DNA of 64,000 bases, taken from NCBI GenBank assembly GCA_007679095.1, contig VEFU01000014.1, positions 1 to 64,000 of the forward strand, given 5' to 3'. Source of the stretch: Paenibacillus bovis. GTDB lineage: Bacteria; Bacillota; Bacilli; Bacillales; Bacillaceae_C. Shown one piece after another: positions 8,681 to 17,373 of this stretch (its first letter is position 1; each line of letters opens with the position of its first letter). A program made the translations under genes and the position numbers. The notes beneath the pieces were generated by a model. It was given only the letters and a program-made list of their open reading frames with translations, was not told where the DNA came from and did no database searches.

Positions 8681-9445
8681 TTATTGAGTTTTTATATTTA
8701 TAGGAGCAGTTCCCATCCATTTTTTAAAAATGCGACTAAAATGGGCTTGATCACTATAACCTAAGTATTCACCAACTTCCCTAACCGTCATCTCTGTAGT
8801 AGTAAGTAAATTCAACGCCGCGTTCACACGAGTTTGATGGATGTACTGAATCGGTGTTATTCCGATTACCTCTTTAAAAAGTACAGTGACATAGTTTGGT
8901 GTAATGTCTCCTACTTCTGCCAACTCTTCGATTGTAATTGTTCTTCTATAATTATTTAATATATATTCCTGTATCTTCCTGGCTGTTCGCTCCTTCACTG
9001 GAGAAGTATGCCATTCTAATCTTTCTTGAGAAATTAATAATATTAATTCAAATGTGATATTACAAGATAACTCTTCATATAAATTCCGTTTTCCTAACCA
9101 CTGAATATTTAAGAATGCTAACCTTTGTTCATAGTAAGATGTATTTCGAGGCTTAAACTTAAAGATTGCCTCTTTATTAAAGAATGGTGGAATTTCCGTA
9201 AAGTCATTTTCCCAAGAAAAAATGACCGTGTATTTTTTATGAGGTCCTTCTGGATGATTCATCCAAGAGCGCTCGACCTGTGAAGGTATATACAAGAATT
9301 CCCCTTTTTCTACAGTTAACCTTTTATTATTAATAGTGTAGACTACTTTTCCATCCATTACGTAGACGATGGTGTTAAATCCGAAGCCTTTTTTAACACT
9401 CCACGACGGCTCGACATCATAGTATACACCCTCCACAACTACCAC
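8681..9445 (-). CDS. AraC family regulator
   Basis: This 254-aa protein has an N-terminal cupin-like arm (VYVMDGKVVYTINNKRLTVEKG) and C-terminal AraC HTH pair (ITIEELAEVGDITPNYVTVLF, then VREVGEYLGYSDQAHFSRIF). It is divergent from the glucoamylase-like hydrolase gene at 9702, its most likely target, and both probably respond to a carbohydrate. No operator could be identified with confidence in the 256-bp intergenic region, which holds a small ATGCTA/TAGCAT hairpin near 9554-9575. Confidence 0.85.
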   Translation of the reverse strand: MVVVEGVYYDVEPSWSVKKGFGFNTIVYVMDGKVVYTINNKRLTVEKGEFLYIPSQVERSWMNHPEGPHKKYTVIFSWENDFTEIPPFFNKEAIFKFKPRNTSYYEQRLAFLNIQWLGKRNLYEELSCNITFELILLISQERLEWHTSPVKERTARKIQEYILNNYRRTITIEELAEVGDITPNYVTVLFKEVIGITPIQYIHQTRVNAALNLLTTTEMTVREVGEYLGYSDQAHFSRIFKKWMGTAPINIKTQ

Positions 9446-9701
9446 ATCAGCACTTCCTTATAAAAATTTATTGATGAATTATACAAACAACATGTTTTTA
9501 TTCATTCCATAAAAATAAATCTTTCTTTATAATACTATATCATCGACCTTTGGAGATGCTATTTATTTAGCATATAAAATTTATTTTATTCTATCCAATA
9601 GTCTTACAATGATTTCTTCCTTATTTAAGATTTCATTTGATGAATTGTTCTAATTTATCATTACTACAACATAAGTGTTCAACGAAAGAAAGGGGATTAA
9701 C

Positions 9702-11000
9702 ATGTCCAATACAACTAAGCTTTATAACGAACTTCCTAAGAGAGTAAAGGATTTCTTTGATCGCCAGTATGAGGATTCATACAGAATATATGACGCCTCT
9801 CGAAACCCACGCACTGGTCTTTATGCAGATGGTTATAATACATTAGGAGAAAATCCTGATAACCGTAGTTCTATTGCTGCAACTGGAGTAGGGCTAATTA
9901 GTCTATGTGTTGCCGATCTAGAAGGATGGGATGATAACGCAGCGGAGAAAGCATTAGTTACATTACAAGCAGTTTCTGGGGAAATTGAAGGCTGTAACGT
10001 AACAAGAGATGAAGCAACTGGCTTCTTCTGTCACTTCGCTGATATGGAAACAGGAGAAAATATTCATTCTGAGATTTCAACAATTGATACATCTCTATTA
10101 GTTGCTGGTGCATTATTTGCTGGTTCTCATTTTAATGATAGAAATCCTAGAATTGCGGAACTTGCAGATAAACTCCTAAAAGAAATCGATTGGAGTGTCG
10201 TTGTTAACGATAAAGAAACTGGTGTTATTAATATGGTTGTAAAAGATGGAAAAGGTGGACTTCCTTTACCTGCATACAATGAATATGTATTAGTTTCTTA
10301 TCTTGCACTTTTAGGACAGCCAGATAACAAAGATATTCAAGATTTATGGTATAACAACTTTGCGGAAGATCAAATCAAGAATCTGCCACAAGCTGACTTC
10401 CGTGGTTTGAAAGTTCTAAATGATGATACTACACTTGATAAAACAGCATTTTTATCATCATTTGTGCAACAATTTCCATTCTATCTTGTTCCGGATTACG
10501 CAAAGAGTCCAACATATAGAGAATTCTACGAAAATGCTTGTTTAGCAGACCGTTTGAAGTGGAAAGAACTATCTGATGTTCCTTCTTATATTTGGGGATA
10601 TGGTGCAGGTCCAAATGACGGATTACATGGTGGATATCACGCAGATAAAATTAACGATGCACCACATGATATTGCATCATCTTACATCATTGGTGGTTTC
10701 CTACCAGTATATCCTGCGGGAATTTATGACCTATATGCACAATATTCATTACACATTCCATATGATGTGTACACAAACCCAGAGGATAAAGAAGACGAAG
10801 AAAAATTCCGTGCAGCTTATAAATATGGATTGCACCGTATTTCTTGGTGGCATCTAGAACAACCTAACCGTTGGTACCCAACAAAAGTAACATTAATTGA
10901 CTGGAGCTCCATGCTATACGGACTAACAGCATTCAAACGCGGAATGGAATTCTTTACAGACCGCCTACCATCAACAGACACAGTAAAAATAGGATCATAA
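9702..11000 (+). CDS. Glucoamylase-like (alpha/alpha)6 glycoside hydrolase, cytoplasmic
   Basis: This 432-aa protein has the pattern SEISTIDTSLLVAGALFAG seen in the glycoamylase-like domain (PF10091; GH144/GH162-type beta-glucan enzymes), followed by an ASSYIIGGFLPVYP block. No signal peptide is present, so it should act on imported oligosaccharides. The ATG at 9702 follows AAAGGGG; the GTG at 9675 has no site. It is divergent from an AraC gene and followed by a terminator-linked repeat. Substrate is not deducible from sequence alone; the family call is by pattern. Confidence 0.65.
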   Translation: MSNTTKLYNELPKRVKDFFDRQYEDSYRIYDASRNPRTGLYADGYNTLGENPDNRSSIAATGVGLISLCVADLEGWDDNAAEKALVTLQAVSGEIEGCNVTRDEATGFFCHFADMETGENIHSEISTIDTSLLVAGALFAGSHFNDRNPRIAELADKLLKEIDWSVVVNDKETGVINMVVKDGKGGLPLPAYNEYVLVSYLALLGQPDNKDIQDLWYNNFAEDQIKNLPQADFRGLKVLNDDTTLDKTAFLSSFVQQFPFYLVPDYAKSPTYREFYENACLADRLKWKELSDVPSYIWGYGAGPNDGLHGGYHADKINDAPHDIASSYIIGGFLPVYPAGIYDLYAQYSLHIPYDVYTNPEDKEDEEKFRAAYKYGLHRISWWHLEQPNRWYPTKVTLIDWSSMLYGLTAFKRGMEFFTDRLPSTDTVKIGS

Positions 11001-11049
11001 TATCCGCGTAATAGCAAATGAAACTGAGATAAAGAAATATAGAAGAATT

Positions 11050-11092
11050 AAAAAACCGAACTATTTCAAACTAATGATAGTTCGGTTTTACT
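11050..11092 (+). terminator. Terminator of the GAACTATC repeat family
   Basis: AACCGAACTAT (11054-11064) pairs with ATAGTTCGGTT (11077-11087), followed by T-rich bases. It terminates the hydrolase transcript. Confidence 0.8.
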
Positions 11093-11350
11093 CTGTCCTC
11101 GAAGCGCTGTTCTCACAGGATGGGACTGACGGATATCCGAATTTAAGTGTGTTAGCGGAGGAAATACACGAAGACTCCTACGGGAAGTACGGAAGGGCAC
11201 TGAAAAAGTCCTCCTAATGGAGAGTTCTATTCATACAGTTGATTTCCGCTCCGACGTACACGATGTACTAGTGCAGGCGGTGCCACAGGATGTAGCGTTT
11301 AGCCTGCTAGGCGGACGCTTTCCGCGGGGCGAGCGGTAGCTAGTCCCTTC
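11093..11350. repeat. Composite intergenic repeat relic
   Basis: This non-coding stretch contains TTCTCACAGGATGGGACTG and GAATTTAAGTGTGTTAG, which recur after the terminator at 3.4 kb and near 19.7 kb (inverted). A GC-rich part with CTTTCCGCGGGGCG follows. It looks like several overlapping Bacillaceae intergenic repeats. No gene is visible. Confidence 0.5.
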
Positions 11351-11359
11351 TTAAAATAA

Positions 11360-11547
11360 GGCTCTGTTAAAGTTGATTGTTGTTAACAACTTAGTTGATT
11401 GTAGCGGATGTACACGAGACTCCTGTGGGAACAGCACGAGCCGAAGATCCACTGGCAAAGCGGGTTTTCTTTGCCAAGTTAGCTGAGGTCGTGCCCGCGG
11501 AAAGCGAGTGTACAGGAGCGAAAATCAACATCAGAGTTTAACAGAGC
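11360..11547. mobile_element. MITE-like element, copy b, with 9-bp target duplication
   Basis: The ends GGCTCTGTTAAA and TTTAACAGAGC are terminal inverted repeats, and the element is 188 bp long with no ORF. It is flanked by the direct repeat TTAAAATAA at 11351-11359 and 11548-11556, a target duplication. It shares both ends with the ~99-bp copy at 25.99 kb and one half with copy a at base 1. The ends resemble ISL3-family termini, which make 8-bp duplications; parentage is inference. Confidence 0.8.
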
Positions 11548-11556
11548 TTAAAATAA

Positions 11557-11794
11557 AGGAAACACGGCGAGGGCCAACAGGATGTTGTGAATTTAGCCTT
11601 CCTTCTAGTTCCAATCCCCTTTCACTTTTCTAAGCCCGCGGAAAGCGAAGTGTATTTCCGTAGCGGTATGTTACCGCTAATATTATTGTGAATTATATCT
11701 AGTTCAATTGTTGTTTAATCCCAATTTATTAATAGTAGAAAAATATTTGTTAACGAACAACTAAGATTTTTATCGAAATTTATAGAAATAAGTT
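11557..11794. other. Intergenic sequence without genes
   Basis: Bases 11585-11690 contain another repeat-like piece (CCCGCGGAAAGCGAAG, GTATTTCCGTAGCGG) related to intergenic repeats elsewhere in the window. The remainder is AT-rich. No ORF or RNA gene is recognised. Confidence 0.5.
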
Positions 11795-11817
11795 TACCAA
11801 ACGGAAATTGTTTGGTA
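11795..11817. promoter_or_regulatory. Inverted repeat just upstream of the T-box promoter
   Basis: TACCAAAC and GTTTGGTA are separated by seven bases and end five bases before the -35 box. This could be an operator; no regulator is suggested by context. Confidence 0.3.
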
Positions 11818-11822
11818 CTATA

Positions 11823-11851
11823 TTGTCAATATTCAAAATGTCATCTATATT
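11823..11851 (+). promoter_or_regulatory. Sigma-A promoter of the asd T-box transcript
   Basis: TTGTCA (11823-11828) and TATATT (11846-11851) are separated by exactly 17 bp. The predicted start is about 11858, at the 5' end of the T-box leader. Confidence 0.8.
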
Positions 11852-11857
11852 CACATG

Positions 11858-12140
11858 CAATGAAGAGACGAGTAAATAAAGTAAATCTTTTACAGAGAGC
11901 TCCGTATGGTGAAAAGGAGTAAAGCATTCTTTATTGAATAAAAACTCTGAGCAGCACATAGGAACCTGAATGATTGGGGGATGATGTGCCAGGAGCTCCT
12001 GTTACAGAGCTAAAGTATACTAATTGCTTTGCAATGGTGTACTTGAAGAGGCTGAGATGGCAACAGATCAGTAAAATTGGGTGGTACCGCGGGTAAATCT
12101 CGTCCCTTAGACAGGAAGTCTTTGGGATGTTTTTTTATTT
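11858..12140 (+). ncRNA. T-box leader, probably tRNA-Met responsive
   Basis: The signature AATTGGGTGGTACCGCGG spans about 12076-12093. A terminator follows: CGTCCC-TTAGAC pairs with GTCTTTGGGATG, then T7 (12101-12136). The stem I base pairs GAGCTCC with GGAGCTC, and a GA-rich motif lies near 11898. The variable base is T in TGGT, which pairs with an A discriminator base and so argues against tRNA-Asp. Two ATGA triplets lie in the 3' half of stem I. Uncharged tRNA-Met is the best guess for the effector; the exact specifier was not folded. Confidence 0.9.
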
Positions 12141-12187
12141 CAAGGGAAACTTTAGGTTTCAAAATTTATTAAAGGAGCAGATTTTTA

Positions 12188-13273
12188 ATGACACAAAAAT
12201 TAAAAGTTGGTATCGTTGGTGGAACAGGAATGGTAGGTCAACGGTTTGTTCAACTGTTAGATCAACACCCTTGGTTTGAGGTTACTGCTATTGCAGCGAG
12301 TGCTAGTTCAGCAGGAAAAACATATGAAGAAGCTGTGAAAAACAGATGGAAAATGGTAGATCCAATTCCTGAGCCTGTTAAAAATATAGTTGTTCAAGAT
12401 GCATCAAAAGTTGAAGAAGTAACGTCTGAAGTTGACTTCATCTTTTGTGCAGTTGATATGAAAAAAGATGATGTGAAGGCATTAGAAGAAGCTTATGCGA
12501 AAACAGGTACTCCAGTTGTTTCCAATAACTCCGCACATCGTTGGACACCAGATGTACCAATGGTGATTCCAGAAATCAATCCAGATCATTTAAAGGTAAT
12601 CGAGGCACAAAGAAAGCGTCTAGGAACTTCAACTGGATTTATCGCAGTAAAACCAAATTGTTCTATTCAGAGCTATGTCCCAGCACTTCATGCACTATTG
12701 GATTATCAACCAACTCAAGTGATAGCTTCCACTTACCAAGCAATTTCTGGAGCTGGGAAAAACTTTGATGATTGGCCAGAAATCTTGGATAATGTCATCC
12801 CATATATCGGTGGTGAAGAGGAAAAGAGTGAGCAAGAGCCACTGCGGATTTGGGGGAAAGTAGAAAATGGTGAGATCGTAAAAGCAAGCGAACCTGTCAT
12901 TTCTACACAATGTATCCGTGTTCCAGTTACAGACGGTCATATGGCAACTGTATTTGTATCGTTTAAAGAAAAACCAAGCAAAGAAGAAATTCTTACACGT
13001 TGGTCTCAATATAAAGGACGACCACAGGAACTTGGCTTACCAAGCGCACCTGAACAATTTATCACGTACTTCGAAGAGGAAAATCGTCCACAAACAAAAC
13101 TAGACCGTGATGTTGAGAAAGGAATGGGAGTATCTGTTGGAAGATTACGAGAGGACTCCATCTATGATTTTAAATTTGTAGGTCTTTCTCATAATACACT
13201 GCGCGGGGCAGCTGGTGGAGCAGTATTAATCGCTGAACTACTAAAAGCAGAAGGATATATACAACCTAAGTAA
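12188..13273 (+). CDS. asd: Aspartate-semialdehyde dehydrogenase
   Basis: This 361-aa enzyme makes L-aspartate 4-semialdehyde from aspartyl phosphate with NADPH, feeding Met, Thr and Lys. The Rossmann motif GIVGGTGMVGQRFVQLL is at the N-terminus and the catalytic cysteine is in VKPNCSIQ. LSHNTLRGAAGG is near the C-terminus. The sequence is the longer archaeal/fungal-type form rather than the usual ~340-aa bacterial form. AAAGGAG precedes the ATG. A T-box controls it; it is a single-gene unit with its own terminator. Confidence 0.93.
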   Translation: MTQKLKVGIVGGTGMVGQRFVQLLDQHPWFEVTAIAASASSAGKTYEEAVKNRWKMVDPIPEPVKNIVVQDASKVEEVTSEVDFIFCAVDMKKDDVKALEEAYAKTGTPVVSNNSAHRWTPDVPMVIPEINPDHLKVIEAQRKRLGTSTGFIAVKPNCSIQSYVPALHALLDYQPTQVIASTYQAISGAGKNFDDWPEILDNVIPYIGGEEEKSEQEPLRIWGKVENGEIVKASEPVISTQCIRVPVTDGHMATVFVSFKEKPSKEEILTRWSQYKGRPQELGLPSAPEQFITYFEEENRPQTKLDRDVEKGMGVSVGRLREDSIYDFKFVGLSHNTLRGAAGGAVLIAELLKAEGYIQPK

Positions 13274-13287
13274 ATAAGGATAAAGAT

Positions 13288-13328
13288 AAAACCGAACTAT
13301 CAATGAGGTTGAAGATAGTTCGGTTTTT
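13288..13328 (+). terminator. Terminator of asd
   Basis: AAAACCGAACTATC (13288-13301) pairs with GATAGTTCGGTTTT (from 13314), followed by T. It belongs to the repeated GAACTATC stem family. Confidence 0.9.
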
Positions 13329-13346
13329 TATTATATCTAGCATTAC

Positions 13347-14282
13347 TTATTTCATTGGATAAACAAGGTTTGCCTCTGACTTTATATTAAACGGCACTAC
13401 AACCTGGAAGCCATCTGTGTTTTCATATTCCTGACGATGTGTATTAAAAACACTTAGAGTCATTTCATTTTTAGATGGACTAATGTTTAATATCCGAATT
13501 CTTCCCTCTCCACAGTTTTCTGCAGTTTGCCAGTTTTGGAATGATTGGAAAACTAGATTTCCATGGTCTCCTAAATCTGTTCGGTAGCTTACATTCTCTG
13601 TAATTTGGTGACCAGAAAATACAGCAAGTAAATTAGGATGTTTTTTAAAGGACTTTTGCCATAAATCTTCCCCATCATTTGCGCCAGTTGCACCTGGATA
13701 ATCTTTCGGATTATGATTATCTCCTACCTTCGTTCTCTCTCCATACATATACATATAGCAGTGGGTAGTAATCATTACAGAGTGGTCGTGATATTTCGTC
13801 ATAATTTCATCGGCCCATGCGAGCACTTCATCTCTCGCTCCGAATTCAAGTGATAAGAATAGAAACTTTCTACCTGCTATGTCCAACGTTGCATAACTAT
13901 TTTCTATTTGCCCTTCCTCAAATGTTCCACCAAACCATGGACGATTTTCATATATATGTGGTCCGAAATATTGATTAAACATCGTCAAGCTACGATCTTC
14001 CGATAATAAATTATCATAGTCATGATTCCCTACCGCTAAAAGCATTGGTATATCAGCATCATAGATTTCATTCAATGCCTTCTCTGCAACTTTAAATTGT
14101 TCTTCATCCCTCGCACCACTGTCGACTACATCTCCAACATGGAGAACCATTTGCAAATTCAACTGTTCCGCATTTTCTTTAATCCACTTTGTCATGTTGA
14201 ATAAAATTGCTGGATCTTTCCATGTTAAAACTTGTGTATCCGGAATAATAATGATAGAAAAATCTTTTTCATTGTTAGACAT
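13347..14282 (-). CDS. Calcineurin-like metallophosphoesterase
   Basis: This 311-aa protein carries the family metal-ligand motifs in order: PDTQ near residue 14, GDVVDSG near 50, GNHD near 85, THCYM near 175, and SGHQ near 225. No signal peptide is evident, so it is predicted cytosolic; homologues hydrolyse phosphomonoesters or diesters. AGGAGG precedes the ATG. It lies 42 bp downstream of the HAD phosphatase gene in the same orientation, so they may be co-transcribed. Substrate unknown. Confidence 0.85.
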   Translation of the reverse strand: MSNNEKDFSIIIIPDTQVLTWKDPAILFNMTKWIKENAEQLNLQMVLHVGDVVDSGARDEEQFKVAEKALNEIYDADIPMLLAVGNHDYDNLLSEDRSLTMFNQYFGPHIYENRPWFGGTFEEGQIENSYATLDIAGRKFLFLSLEFGARDEVLAWADEIMTKYHDHSVMITTHCYMYMYGERTKVGDNHNPKDYPGATGANDGEDLWQKSFKKHPNLLAVFSGHQITENVSYRTDLGDHGNLVFQSFQNWQTAENCGEGRIRILNISPSKNEMTLSVFNTHRQEYENTDGFQVVVPFNIKSEANLVYPMK

Positions 14283-14324
14283 AATCAGTTCCTCCTAATT
14301 TTAACTATTAATGTTCTATCCTAC

Positions 14325-15176
14325 TTATTTTGTCATCATGACATACTCTTGAAAATCCACTAATAATTCATCTAGTTGATTAATAGTCACATCTGGTTTT
14401 TGTGTACGTTCCTCAAGGTCATCCAATGATTGACCCATCCCTGCTCCACGAATCCAAATAGTGTGCATTCCTGCTTGAATACCACCTTTAATATCTGTTT
14501 CTAAGTTGTCACCTACCATTACGCTTTTAGAAGGTGCAGCTTCGAAAAGGTTCATTCCAAATTGGAAAAGGTAAGGGTCTGGCTTTCCAACATATTCAAC
14601 AGACTTCTGGATTATCGCTTCGATTGCAGCAATCAATGCTCCGGTTTCTGGTACTCTAACTCCACCTTTGCCCGGATGATACATATCAGGATTTGTCGAT
14701 ACGACTCTAGCACCTTTACCTTCTAATTCTGCTACTAGATGCAATTTATCAAAAGTAAATTCGGTATCTCTACCTACTACTACAGCATCTACCTTTTCCG
14801 CCTCTTCAAGAGCCAACACATGGTGACCCCAGCGTTCCAAAGATTGTCCAAGTGCTTCTGAACCAACAACCGTCACATTTAGCGAGCCGTATTTTTCCTT
14901 TAAATACGCCCCTGTCATTTCTGTAGCAGTCACAATCTGGCCAGGCGTTACAGATAACCCCATATTTTTTAGCTTTTTAGCTATTTCAACACCCGTTTCT
15001 CGGGAATTATTAGTTATAAATCCTACCTTTTTACCTGACTGGCGAAGCAATTCCAGTAATTCGTTAGCGCCTGATGCTAGTTGGTCCGTATGATAAATAC
15101 AACCATCTAAATCAAAAAAGAACGCATCTACTGTACTTAGCACATCCTTGCAGCTCAAATTTGTATTATTTCGCAT
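14325..15176 (-). CDS. HAD-IIA family sugar/glycerol phosphatase (NagD/AraL-like)
   Basis: This 283-aa HAD enzyme has motif I FFDLDGCIYH, motif II FITNNSRE, and late motif VMVGDNLETDIKGG. This is the type IIA cap subfamily, including NagD, AraL and glycerol-3-phosphate phosphatases. Its position directly after glpP, behind a leader terminator, hints at a role in glycerol phosphate metabolism (inference). AAGGGGAT precedes the ATG. The metallophosphoesterase gene follows. Confidence 0.85.
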   Translation of the reverse strand: MRNNTNLSCKDVLSTVDAFFFDLDGCIYHTDQLASGANELLELLRQSGKKVGFITNNSRETGVEIAKKLKNMGLSVTPGQIVTATEMTGAYLKEKYGSLNVTVVGSEALGQSLERWGHHVLALEEAEKVDAVVVGRDTEFTFDKLHLVAELEGKGARVVSTNPDMYHPGKGGVRVPETGALIAAIEAIIQKSVEYVGKPDPYLFQFGMNLFEAAPSKSVMVGDNLETDIKGGIQAGMHTIWIRGAGMGQSLDDLEERTQKPDVTINQLDELLVDFQEYVMMTK

Positions 15177-15219
15177 GAACTACCATCCCCTTTCTTTCCC
15201 TTGATACATCCTTTAACAA

Positions 15220-15292
15220 ACAAAAAAAAGAGAAAGCTGATCAATAAAAGGGTACAAAAAAGTAACCCCTTATTGTTCAAGCTTTCTCTCAT
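15220..15292 (-). terminator. Terminator between glpP and the HAD gene (possible attenuator)
   Basis: On the minus strand GAGAAAGCTTGAACAATAAG pairs with CTTTTATTGATCAGCTTTCT across a short loop, with a T8 tract at 15220-15227. It lies about 80 bp after glpP and about 44 bp before the HAD start. A possible promoter (TTGGAA, 17 bp, TACATA) lies before it on the minus strand near 15314-15343, so it may sit in a separate leader. Confidence 0.75.
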
Positions 15293-15372
15293 CCGCTGCT
15301 TATCACAAATAAGTTATGTATCAAGAACTATTTGATTTTCCAACTCTATTTTATTATAAAAGAATAATAAAT

Positions 15373-15966
15373 TCAATTAGAAGGATGTATGTCTTTGAAA
15401 CTCAAGGGCCACAAACTTGGATTGCTAATAGAAAGGGAAGTGGCACCAGCATGTAATATCGTTGAAACCTCTTCTACTGTTTCAATCAAACCGCTAGCAA
15501 TGACTGGAATATCTGGTAATTCCTCTGTAAACCGTGATACTACCTTTTCAACAACACCTGGCATTAATTCAATACCATCTGGTTTGATTTTTGTCGCTAA
15601 CTTCAAGGCGTTTTCAAGGGCAAGTGAATCCAAGATAAAAAAATGCAAAATGGCGTATAATCCAATCTTTTGAGCATCTTTTATTAAGTGGCTTTTTGGG
15701 GTAATAATACCATCTGCTCCCATATATTCTACGATAAATGGCAGTACCTCTTTATCAATACTCGATAAACCACGTATTAAATCTAAATGTATGAATGCAT
15801 TCTTACCGGCATCAGAAGTTATCTTCACTGCATGAATCATTTCTTTTATGGAGCCGCCCATAAAAAACAGATTATCTACCCCGCTTTCTAGGGCTTTTTC
15901 TGTATCATTAGGGTTACGCACAGCAGCAATGACTGGTTTCTGACCAATTTTGTGTAACAACACCAT
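15373..15966 (-). CDS. glpP: Glycerol uptake operon antiterminator regulatory protein
   Basis: This 197-aa protein matches GlpP along its length: KPVIAAVRN at the N-terminus, FIHLDLIRGLSS in the middle, GIITPKSHLI and ELMPGVVEKV later. GlpP binds leader mRNA together with glycerol-3-phosphate and prevents termination before glpFK and glpD in Bacillus. Those genes are not in the window. The next gene, a HAD phosphatase, has a terminator in its leader and may be a target. GGGGG precedes the ATG at 15966. Confidence 0.93.
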   Translation of the reverse strand: MVLLHKIGQKPVIAAVRNPNDTEKALESGVDNLFFMGGSIKEMIHAVKITSDAGKNAFIHLDLIRGLSSIDKEVLPFIVEYMGADGIITPKSHLIKDAQKIGLYAILHFFILDSLALENALKLATKIKPDGIELMPGVVEKVVSRFTEELPDIPVIASGLIETVEEVSTILHAGATSLSISNPSLWPLSFKDIHPSN

Positions 15967-16093
15967 CCATTATGCCCCCTTCCACTCTATTAAAACAGAC
16001 ACTTTCATACGAATACACACACATATTATATAACTATATCAAATCAAATATATCATTATAAAACAAACCTAAATATACTGTCAATCATAAAAT

Positions 16094-16122
16094 TTGTATT
16101 TTCTCTAGAAATATGTTACAAT
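16094..16122 (+). promoter_or_regulatory. Sigma-A promoter of a short leader transcript
   Basis: TTGTAT (16094-16099) and TACAAT (16117-16122) are separated by 17 bp. The predicted start near 16129 gives about 70 nt before the terminator at 16144-16199. Confidence 0.65.
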
Positions 16123-16143
16123 TATTTTACACTTATGGAAAAT

Positions 16144-16199
16144 CGTATTTCAAATTCTAATGTAGTATTTGCAGCTAGAATTTGGGTGCGTTTTTTTTT
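16144..16199 (+). terminator. Strong leader terminator upstream of the 16381 gene
   Basis: CGTATT-T-CAAATTCTA pairs over its full length with TAGAATTTGGGTGCG (one bulge, some G-U pairs), then T9 at 16191-16199. No plus-strand gene lies upstream, so it terminates its own short transcript: an attenuator or small RNA. Bases 16200-16380 contain a further CGACAA/TTGTCG hairpin (16300-16317). Confidence 0.75.
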
Positions 16200-16380
16200 G
16201 TACTAATCTTAATAGAGGAAAAATAGTGAATGTATCGGAAGCAGTCATCTATTTTTGAACGTCACCTGTTAAGGAAACGAAACACGTAAGAGACACCCTC
16301 GACAATTAGATTTGTCGATGTGCCTAACAAGTGAATCAAATCGTTGAACTAAGTATTGAATTACAGGGAGGCAAAAAACA

Positions 16381-17256
16381 TTGAATTTAATTAATAAGGA
16401 AGTTACTCACAAGCGTTTCGGAAAAGGTAGTATTGTGAAGCAAAATGACTCTGTCATCGAAATACATTTCGAAACAGAGAGAAAAAAATTCGTTTTTCCT
16501 GATGCCTTTGGTAAGTTCTTGAAAATGCACGATGAAAAAGCTGCTCATTCCCTTAAGAAGATTATTGAAGAAAAGGAATTAGAACTTGAGAAGATAGAGC
16601 AGAAAAAGGAAGAAGAGAAAATACGTCAACGCCAAGAACAACAACTTCGTATGGAACATGAAAAATTGATGAAAAACCACAAACTTCATCCTAAATCACA
16701 AATGGTTTTCTGGTGCGACGACGAAGAACAGAGTGCAGTTTTTACAGAATGGCAGGTCTTTACAGGTGAAATAAAAAGCGGTGCTCACAAAGGTAAACCA
16801 CAAAAGCCAACTCGCTTGTATCCGAATAGTGTTTGCCTCCTAACAGCTAGAGATTCTAGTTTACCTGAAAAAGAAAGACGTATTATAGGTGCATACATGG
16901 TAAATGAAAATTTCATCGGAAAGTTCTGTGAAGATGGATACATCCCTTCTCATTCAGTATACCGACTAGAGCTTACAGAACAGGAATCGGAAAGCTTACA
17001 GTTTTGGAACTACTATGTCAATGAAACATCCCCTGAGAAGATGACATGGAATACAGGTAAATACCGTTATTTTGATAATGAATGGATGGCTCAAATCTTA
17101 CGTGATATTGTTTCATTAAAAAGTGACGAACAAGAAAGAAAGCATGCACAGAGCTTCTTTGATCACTTTTGTAGAATGAACCAGATTTTAGCAGATAATC
17201 TATCAGAGCCTAATGGAACGTTGATGCGTATGAAAAGAACGGAACAACTAGCCTAA
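16381..17256 (+). CDS. Conserved hypothetical protein with UvrD-tail-like N-terminus
   Basis: This 291-aa protein starts at TTG behind GGGAGG. The first 50 residues (VTHKRFGKGSIVKQND and following beta strands) resemble the SH3-like tail of UvrD/PcrA helicases. A charged coiled coil (about residues 55-100, rich in EKKEEEKIRQRQEQQ) and a globular C-terminal domain (MVFWCDDEEQSAVFTEWQVF onward) follow. The function is unknown. Expression may be controlled by the leader terminator at 16144-16199. Confidence 0.7.
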   Translation: MNLINKEVTHKRFGKGSIVKQNDSVIEIHFETERKKFVFPDAFGKFLKMHDEKAAHSLKKIIEEKELELEKIEQKKEEEKIRQRQEQQLRMEHEKLMKNHKLHPKSQMVFWCDDEEQSAVFTEWQVFTGEIKSGAHKGKPQKPTRLYPNSVCLLTARDSSLPEKERRIIGAYMVNENFIGKFCEDGYIPSHSVYRLELTEQESESLQFWNYYVNETSPEKMTWNTGKYRYFDNEWMAQILRDIVSLKSDEQERKHAQSFFDHFCRMNQILADNLSEPNGTLMRMKRTEQLA

Positions 17257-17282
17257 AGGTTTGTTGTTATGTGGACATATAT

Positions 17283-17322
17283 AAAGCCCAATTCCCTATA
17301 AAAATGGAATTGGGCTTTAATT
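17283..17322. terminator. Bidirectional terminator
   Basis: AAAGCCCAATTCC (17283-17295) pairs perfectly with GGAATTGGGCTTT (17306-17318). It separates the convergent genes ending at 17256 and 17374. Confidence 0.85.
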
Positions 17323-17373
17323 TTTATCATCACTGACTGTAGAGGATATCTACATTCAAAATATTTTTACATA

